From positions 32,607,925 through 32,671,924 of the forward strand of contig NC_132879.1 in assembly GCF_030463535.1 (NCBI RefSeq): a DNA stretch of 64,000 bases, in the 5' to 3' direction. Below the pieces are notes generated by a model, which saw nothing but the letters and a program-made list of their open reading frames with translations, ran no database searches and had not been told where the DNA came from. The translations under genes were made by a program, and so were the position numbers. Position 1 is the stretch's first letter; each line of letters opens with the position of its first letter. The DNA is from Salminus brasiliensis. Lineage: Eukaryota > Chordata > Actinopteri > Characiformes > Bryconidae. Of this stretch, positions 56,976 through 64,000 are shown in pieces.

Positions 56976-58756
56976 ATGCAAACCAAAGAAGTCCTGAGGA
57001 GTTTGGGCTACGAGGTGGTGGATTTCATTGGTAAAGGGAGTTACGGTGAGGTTAAGCTGGCCACATCTCAAAGGCACTCCAACCATGTGGCTATCAAAAT
57101 AATGCACCGCAGGCTGGCATCACATATTTTTGTCTCTAAACTTCTGCCCCGGGAACTGGCCATTCTGAAAAGAGTAAAGCACCCTCACATTGTTCAGGTG
57201 CATGAAATCTTTGAGATGCCAAATGGACAGGTGTTTATTGTGATGGAGGCTGCCGCAATGGATCTTCAACAGAAGATCTGGGAGCTCGGCCGCATTCCCA
57301 TTGGCCAAGCAAAAATGTGGTTCTCACAGCTGCTCAGTGCAGTGGCCTATCTACATCAGCAGAACATTGTCCATCGTGATCTTAAATGTAAAAACGTTCT
57401 GCTGACTGCTAACGACCAAGTCAAATTAACCGACTTTGGTTTAGGCCGTTTTTCAAGGGGCTTTCCTGACTTAAGCAAGACCTATTATTGCACTCCCGAG
57501 TATGGTGCACCTGAGGTGCTTTTGGAAAAACCCTATGATCCAAAAAAAAGTGACGTGTGGAGTCTAGGTATTATCTTTTACTCCATGGTCACCGGATCCA
57601 CACCCTTCAAAGTTAACAGTTTGAAGAGTCTCCTACGTGTCCAGCGAGAACCCTTGGTGTTCCCACGTAGGATCACAGTGGAGGAGCCCTGTCGGGCCTT
57701 CATATCTTATATGCTGCAGTACGACCCCTCCACTCGGCCGTCTGTGACAGAGGTGGCACAGCACCCTTGGCTGCAGCCGAGGCAGGAACGGTAAGTAAAC
57801 CACTGTGCAGGTATACATACATGAAGAACATTTTGAATGGGTCACTCAAAGTAAAGAGCTGTTTTGCAAATAGGTAACATACAGTATTAGTTCACTAACG
57901 ATAAGTACACTAACACATTGCTTCTGTACTGTCTCCAGGGTTATTGGCAGGTTTGTGGTGGTGCCCGTTGAGGATCTGTGTCCAGACGTCAACCCACTTG
58001 AAACGTCAGAGGAAGAGTCTCAGTCTTCCTTCTCTTTCAGCAGTAACATAGACAGTATTTCCTCTTCTGCCTCTGAAAATGGGCTGGTGTTTTTCAGCAC
58101 TCATCAGTCGACAGAGGAAGAGTCTCCGTCTTCTTCTTTAAGCAGAGACGTAGACGTTCTCTCATCTCATGGTGTCAGATGCGAAACTCTGATGCCTGAG
58201 CAGAAAGACAACAGCAGTGGAGCTGGTGCAAGTCTAACTTGCCAAAGGGTAGAGGCTGTGGAGGAGCACTATGGCTGCGTTAGCTGTAGTCCTGTTTGTG
58301 CTGCTATTAAAAGGGCAGCTAATGCTTATGTCAAGGCACCAATTCTCAGAGCCTCCCGGTCACTCCGACGGAGGATGAGGAAGTTATTCAGAGTTAACTC
58401 TGTGGTCCATGACACCACCTCTATTTCCCAGCAGAGTGCTCCTCATTCTGCTTCCCCTTCAGAAGCTCCTGCTTGTCTGTGTTCTGAGCAGAGACTCAAG
58501 GATGTGACTGTAGATGTCCCTCTCCATGGGCTAGTGGTGGAGACAGCACCTGTTCTCCCACAGCCCACAGTACAGAAAGGAACCAGGAGGCTGAGGTTCC
58601 CAAAATTTAAGGTATGTTAGGCAAATGTTGAGCGATCGTCACAGCCTCAGATTTTATACTTTAAATATTTGCTAGAAATGTTTCAGTTGATTCATATGTA
58701 TCATTTTGTCTCGCCAACAGATCCTGAAGAAGACAGAGATTATTCACCCATTGTAG
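56976..58756 (+). CDS. TSSK-like serine/threonine kinase, copy 6 (three coding exons, 507 aa)
   Basis: Coding exons are 56,976-57,790, 57,939-58,611 and 58,721-58,756. Leader is type A although its position in the dimer matches genes 2 and 4 (type B), so it looks like a hybrid produced by exchange. In the leader the CTACAG before the start reads CTACAAG. Kinase residues equal copy 1 except D130N, as in gene 3. The tail has SFSFSSN and ends with the long last exon (ILKKTEIIHPL). Followed by an L2-type module as in genes 2 and 4. Confidence 0.85.
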
Positions 58757-58774
58757 ACATCTATTACGGCCCTG

Positions 58775-59030
58775 GTGATGACATACTACCGTTACACAAT
58801 TTATTGGTCATTTATACGTTGTTCTGACCAGAGGAGGATGAGTCCCCCTAGTGAGTCTTGGTTCCTCCCAAGGTTTCTTCCTCCAGCTCTGAGGGAGTTT
58901 TTCCTTGCCACTGTCGCCTTTGGCTTGCTCACTTGGGGTTCATGTTGTATTTATTTATTTTTATTTGTCCTGTTTCCCGATTTCTGTAAAGCTGCGTTGC
59001 ACCATCAGGTTGTAAAAAGCGTCATACACA
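58775..59030 (+). mobile_element. L2-type LINE 3' tail downstream of gene 6
   Basis: Same tail as after the other genes, long GCTGCGTTGCACC form. Confidence 0.65.
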
Positions 59031-59169
59031 TCATTTGGACTTGTTATGTGAGGGGTAGGAGGGACACTGTCTAAACTGTGTCCATTAAGGGCAGTATAGC
59101 TCTGCACTCAGCTGAGGATATTGTTGGGTGGCTGATAGAACACTTTCTCTAGACATTAGGGATTGAGAT

Positions 59170-59735
59170 GCCTCTGTAATGTTGCATGGACCTCGGGAAC
59201 AGTGCCTCTGGACTGGCAATCCAAGGTTGTGGTCCTCATTAGGAAAGCGAACCAGAGAGTGTGTGGAAACGTTTGAATCATCACACCTCGGTTTCCCTCT
59301 AGAAAGTTTATGCCAGGGTAGTGCAAAGACGAGACTCAGAAGGAGAAATGCAGATTCTGTCCTGACCATGAAATGTTGGACCAGCTCTTCACTCTCTTTT
59401 GGATAGTTGAGGAGGCATGGGAGTTCAGCAGTTCTGTCTACATGTTTTGTGGACTTGAAGGCTTATGACCATGTTCTCTGAGACATCTTGTGAGAAGTGC
59501 TCTAGGTGCATGGGATGCAAGGGTCGGTGATGCGAGCTGTGCAGTCCTTGTACTCACTGAGTCAGAGCTGTGTCCATATTTTCAGCACTAAGTCAAGCTT
59601 GTTAAGTGTTGCCGTTGGTCTTTGTCAGGGCTGTGCCATGTGTCTGCTCCTGTTTGTGATATTTATAGACGGGATAGCAAGGCGTAGCCAGGGGCAGGAT
59701 GGTCTGGGGGGCCTCCAACGCACACTTGACTAGTT
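59170..59735 (+). mobile_element. Degenerate non-LTR reverse transcriptase fragment, unit 6
   Basis: Same fragment as in other units, with a small deletion near 59,740. Confidence 0.7.
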
Positions 59736-59869
59736 TGTGTATAGTGGTTGGTATGAGAATCAGCACCTTCAAGTCTGAGGCCACAGTGGTATCCCACTCA
59801 CCTTTCACGACCCAGGACTTGCTAGAGGGATTGTATCTTATAGTATCTTATCTTAAGAATGAAATAGGG

Positions 59870-60908
59870 GTGCGAATCTCTCTGTGTCAGGTGATTTGAT
59901 TCAATTCTGATTTTTGAGGTCACGATTCAATTCAGAAACAATCTTTGATTCAGGAACCATTTTTCAATTCAAATGGTCTTTAAATTTGATTTAAATTAAG
60001 TGACTGATGAAGATGAAACGACATTGTTGTCATGGTGGGTCAGGCCAGACACAGGGGGATGAACACTCGCAGAGATGGGTGCAATGCAAGTCCTTTAATA
60101 ACACAATAGAAAATCATACAAAGAGCAAACCAAAGCAAACAAAGCAGCAACTAACGGGAATAAACAGGAAAACAACGTAAACTCGACAAACTAGAGGGCG
60201 AACACAAAGCACACCTGAGACCGGGGGACTCTGGGAGCTGAGCTAGATGAGCAGGGCAGGGAACAGAGGGAACCAGCCGCAGAACCAAAAACGGCTAGGC
60301 CAACCAAACCTGGCAACGCAGTGTGGAAAAGGGTCGCCTAGCTGGAGCGAGGGTCGTGGGTATAAGGTGGCAGTGAGTGAAAGCATCTCGCTAAACACAT
60401 GAACATGAAACACGACACTGAACCGACACAATGAACCAAACACACATGAACGCAACTGAACCAGAACCGAGTCACTGAATAGATACAAGAACAGAAACAT
60501 AACAAAAAGTCCTTAAGTGGGCAGCGGCTCGGAATCGCCGCATTCTTGCTAGTAGAAAATGGAGCATTTTGCTTTCATATTTTGAAGTTTACTTTAGTCT
60601 GTTTATGTTCAAAACGGAAAATAAAAAATGTAGTTAATTATGTATTTCAGTGTATTGTGGTTATTCATGTGTGTGTGTGTGTGTGTGTGTATATAGCAAG
60701 AATATGTTCTTTGTTCTTCTGTCACTGATAAAGTGGATATATACATTTTTTGCATTATAAATACAAAATTATTTTATATATATCACATATATCAACACCG
60801 TGAACCTAACCATACAGCTGTAGCCTATATGATATGGCTATGTAAAAGTGCTGTGTGGTTTTGCAGAATTCATGTGTCAATGGAATTGGGGGCCAGAAAA
60901 TATGGTTT
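59870..60908. repeat. Interspersed repeat block, unit 6
   Basis: GATTCAATTC-rich repeat (59,880-60,000), unclassified repeat (60,025-60,550), (GT)n (60,668-60,690) and unassigned sequence. No gene seen. Confidence 0.5.
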
Positions 60909-61464
60909 CAGAATCAGAATCAGAAATACTTTATTAATCCTAGTAGTGAAACTGCAGTTGCTATAGTTGCAGCGGTTTGTGTAAGAATAAACACTCTATA
61001 AAGTTTAAAACAAAAATAGAAAAAAGGTTTATAAATTATAAGATTAAATGGTATTTAGAGTATGAATATAGTTTTATGAATAAATGGCAAAGTGACAATA
61101 ACTGTGATAATAAATATGGAACAGACCGCCCAGAGCATTAGGCCAAATGGTGTTAAATGCACTGGAGAAATCAAAAAACATGATCCTTACAGTGCTGGCT
61201 GAATTATAGCATCCTCAACTCCCAGACAGGACTGTGCTGGAGCTCATCCAGGACTAGCTTCTCCATGGTCTTCATGATGTGTGACGTCAGTGCCACTGGC
61301 CTGTACTCCTAATGTCACTGGGTCACGGCATCTTCTGGACAGGAACAATGCAGTACGTTTTCCACATCCACGGGACATAGTGCAGTACTCCGCAAAGCTG
61401 TGTGGCACAGGCCTAGCATAAGGCTTTGGCACAGGCCCCTGGGATGGACCCCATCTGGGAGAAC
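60909..61464 (-). mobile_element. Rex1/CR1-like LINE remnant, unit 6
   Basis: Minus strand. The 3' tail (60,909-61,126) is joined directly to the upstream RT region (from about 61,127, GCCCAGAGCATTAGGCC). Comparison with unit 4 shows about 505 bases missing between 41,331 and 41,840. Confidence 0.7.
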
Positions 61465-61968
61465 AGAGAACACAAACATGAGTAAGAGAGTAAGATAATC
61501 CAGAGTCTCGTGGAGAAGCCTTAATATCCTAATTTCGAATGTGAGGCATTAACGAACTTACATTCTCAAATGACTCACCTAAATACATTTGAACATGCAA
61601 TGATAGATTCTCAACTTCACACAGAGCTTACGTTTACTTGCTATGTTCTTTTGTATTATTCACTGAGATTGGGTAATGAATATATGGTCTCTTATTACTG
61701 AAAGGAAAGGAAACTTTTCTTTTCTCGACAAAAGAACAGACGTCTTGAATTTTACTAATTGTGTTTTCTTGCTGCTTCTTTCTTAAAATGTACAATAATA
61801 GTATGTTCCTTCCAAAAAGGAAAACACATTCAACCCTAAATCAAAGCCTTATGCTAGGTAGCCTGTATAACTCATTTAAAGCTGGTGAGGAATCTCAAGA
61901 GTGAGTATTAGAGCTAGAAGTCCTGATTCTGAAGTAGGAAACACTCCTAAACACCTGCACAGTTTAAA
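61465..61968. other. Unassigned module sequence, unit 6 (left part)
   Basis: Counterpart of 21,479-21,980 and 42,173-42,675. No gene recognised. Confidence 0.45.
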
Positions 61969-62527
61969 CTCATGCAAATAACCAGAGCTGAATTCACTGA
62001 TATTTGGACTACACTCACTTCAACCAGAAATCAGCTCTGTGAGCAACACTTGTGAGATGAACAACTCATAGCAGGTACCCCCATCTTTTTAGTCTTTTCC
62101 CCCACCCACGCTGCAGGCCTGTTAGGATGCTTGTGAACGTTGGGGCCTTGAACCAGTAAACAGCACTGGCCGCTTCGCCCCGTGTGGAGCAAAATAAAAG
62201 AAAATAAAAGGGTAGCGCTAAAATAGCTTCATCAAATGTGAGGCTTGAGTCGTTTCTGGCTCCTTCTCATCCCCTGCCCACTCTTCCACTCTCTGTCTCT
62301 CTCTCTCTAGCCTCAGCTCCTGCTAACTGTGCTATGGGGTTGTGTATCCCACTCTCTCCAGGAGAAAGTCAAACTCTCAGTTCTAGCCACTCCGACTACA
62401 ACAGGTCATCCACAGTACAGCGACAGTCCCTTACTGGTAGCTGACAGTGAACCTGCACCCCAAGCTCATCTGGCTTCTCCAACCAAACTGAGACCCAGGC
62501 TAGCACGGCTGCTCTGCACTCTGAGCT
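61969..62527. other. 560-bp segment present only in unit 6
   Basis: Units 2 and 4 read GTTTAAACACTAACTATCAG without a break; unit 6 reads GTTTAAACTCATGCAAATAA and rejoins at CTCACTAACTATCAG. The segment starts with a perfect octamer (ATGCAAAT), contains an inverted repeat (AGAGCTGA near 61,985 and TCAGCTCT near 62,031) and a CT-rich tract at 62,285-62,310. A 90-residue open frame crosses its right end but shows no known domain. Either an insertion in unit 6 or ancestral sequence deleted in units 2 and 4. Confidence 0.5.
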
Positions 62528-63094
62528 CACTAACTATCAGACTGAAAGTTAGGATGGTTACTCAAACATACTCTGCTAAATCTGTTAGTAAACAGCATTA
62601 AAAGGTCTAACAGACACTTCTTGTAAGTAATAACAGTGTATTTTACTCCAGAATCCTCAGAGCAAAACTATTGTCCTGCTGTACTTCTGCTGTTTTTCAG
62701 CCCTCTCTCCCTGGAGCCCCGCCCCTCTCTCTCAGGAACCAATTGAATACACTGAAAGCGTGTGATCCTGCTAAACTATCCAATTAGAAAGAAGATACAG
62801 GAAAACTGACAGATCCACATAACCTTGTAGTGCACTGAGCACATGTTCACCCTGTTCATTTCAACCAAACTCTGGAGCTTCTTTTTTCTCCTTTTTTCAA
62901 TGATAGACTTCCTTTAACCATTACATGAACGTACAGACTATTAAAACATTAGTTTCCTCACCTTTGCCAACTATATTTTACAAAAGAACCACAAAGATTT
63001 TAACACTATTGCTGAATGAAACAAAAAATAATAATTTCATTCATTTTTCATAGTTATTTTTATTTACCTTTTTTCCCTTTTTTCTTTGTGCTGT
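62528..63094. other. Unassigned module sequence, unit 6 (right part)
   Basis: Counterpart of 21,985-22,545. No gene recognised. Confidence 0.45.
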
Positions 63095-63540
63095 TTACAA
63101 CATGCCACGGCTTTTAAGTGCTTCATATTTTACTAACTGTGTTTTCTTGCTGCAATTTTCTTAAAATGTCCTTGTACAATAGTAGTATGTTGGTATAACG
63201 CAATTCGGAAAGTAATTCAGAAAGTAATTGTGATAAACTGGTTACGACTCTTGAAATCTTCAGTAAAGTCGATGTACATATATAGTTCTGAGAAGGTCTG
63301 TATTATTTTGCAGAGGCAGTATCATAGCTTGTGAGTTTAATCTGAGGTGTGATCATTGCTTGTTGAAAACTTTACCCACTATCCGACCAGGATGATTTGA
63401 AATATAGTCAACTATGGCCATTTTTTTGTTAGTGTTAGTTAAGAATAAGCTTGAATGTTTTTTTCAGTGCTTTTTGTTGTAGTCAGTTTGGTTTTAGATT
63501 GTGTGGGTATTAAGTTTACGTTCAGCTTTTTTCCACTTTC
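63095..63540 (+). repeat. Isolated U4-satellite unit, unit 6
   Basis: Counterpart of 22,546-23,010, with a PSE-like block at 63,242-63,258. Confidence 0.65.
63302..63436 (+). ncRNA. U4 snRNA-like sequence, unit 6
   Basis: Same well-preserved type as at 22,761 and 43,452, with GCAGAGGCAGTATCATAGC, TTGAAAACTTTACCC and TTGAAATATAGTC. GTTAAGAATAAGCTTG follows. Confidence 0.6.
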
Positions 63541-63584
63541 TAGCACTTATTTTTATATCTGTTTAGTCATTTACTGCGTCATAT

Positions 63585-64000
63585 GCTTACTAACTGCTTT
63601 TCCATTGTGTTTACAGTCTATTCCCACAGGTATATCAACAAACTAAACAAAAAGCCCAGTAGCAGTTTACCCCTACAACCAGCTTTATTTCAGTGCCCAA
63701 ATCAACTGCAAGCGGGAAGTCCCTGCTTTTTATGGCTGCTGCTGCTTTTTGACTGTATGAAGTGTGGCATGTTTAGTCTAGAGCCTTTTTCCACCGCTAG
63801 TGATAATGATCGTGTTTGTACTGAATGTGAGCTAGTTCACTCTTTGGTGGTTAAAGTGGAGCAGTTAGAGGTGAGCATCACGGCTTTACTAAAGGATAGA
63901 GAGCCAGAGTCACTGACAGCAGCCCCGGATGCTTTAGGGAGAGCTAGCACCCCCCTCCACTCCGGAGTTAGCTAAGCTAAGGCTAATGCTAGCGCTAAGA
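63585..64000 (+). mobile_element. L2-like LINE, 5' part, cut by window end, unit 6
   Basis: The ORF1-like frame VCTECELVHSLVVKVEQLEV continues here through LLKDREPESLTAAPDALGRA. Units 2 and 4 have lost this continuation by a deletion of roughly 115 bases rejoining at CGCTAAGA. Unit 6 is thus closer to the original element. Confidence 0.7.

Noticed and set aside
62238-62601. Overlapping 68- and 90-residue frames in the unit-6-specific segment
   Set aside because: No recognisable domain or splice signals tied to a gene, and the frame crosses the segment border into module sequence that does not code in units 2 and 4.

Overview
The window is vertebrate nuclear DNA, almost certainly from a teleost fish. 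Support comes from spliced genes with consensus GT..AG junctions, a fish-type Tc1 transposon remnant, and degenerate LINE fragments of Rex1, L2 and L1 type. A finer placement (otophysan: characin or catfish) is only an impression from the repeats. No prokaryotic gene, operon or CRISPR is present.

Layout. Bases 1-2,720 are single-copy left flank ending in a decayed Tc1 element. From about 2,720 to the right edge the window is a tandem array. It carries six nearly identical, apparently intact protein kinase genes, all on + (ATG at 3,603, 16,758, 26,806, 37,165, 47,451 and 56,976). Each gene has a TATA box with a CRE-like site just upstream, a kinase exon, a long C-terminal-tail exon and a tiny last coding exon. 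The predicted proteins have 504-507 residues: a TSSK-like (testis-specific serine kinase) domain of about 270 residues followed by an unusual tail of about 235 residues.

Higher order. Genes are spaced 9.5-13.2 kb apart, but the intergenic modules alternate. After genes 1, 3 and 5 comes an AT-rich module; after genes 2, 4 and 6 comes a module with a broken L2-like LINE. The real repeat is therefore a two-gene dimer of about 20.4-20.6 kb. Mixed combinations of 5' leader type, last-exon type and downstream module show that copies have also exchanged sequence.

Most notable signal. The AT-rich modules (8.4-15.9, 31.7-36.3 and 52.1-56.1 kb) are not plain filler. They are a degenerate tandem array of units up to about 0.65 kb, each carrying a diverged U4 snRNA-like sequence. 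The fuller units keep the parts of a vertebrate snRNA gene in the right order and spacing: an octamer-like site fused to an SPH/ZNF143-like site, a PSE-like block about 57 bases before the RNA start, the U4-like body and a 3'-box-like motif. Three further U4-like copies sit in the L2 modules. I count about 22 U4-like copies or fragments. All differ from U4 at many positions, so most are probably pseudogenes.

How it fits together. I infer a recently amplified, probably male-germline-expressed kinase family embedded in a U4-snRNA-derived satellite and in shared dead LINE fragments, which offer repeated homology for unequal crossing-over. Expression, tissue and function are not visible from sequence alone.
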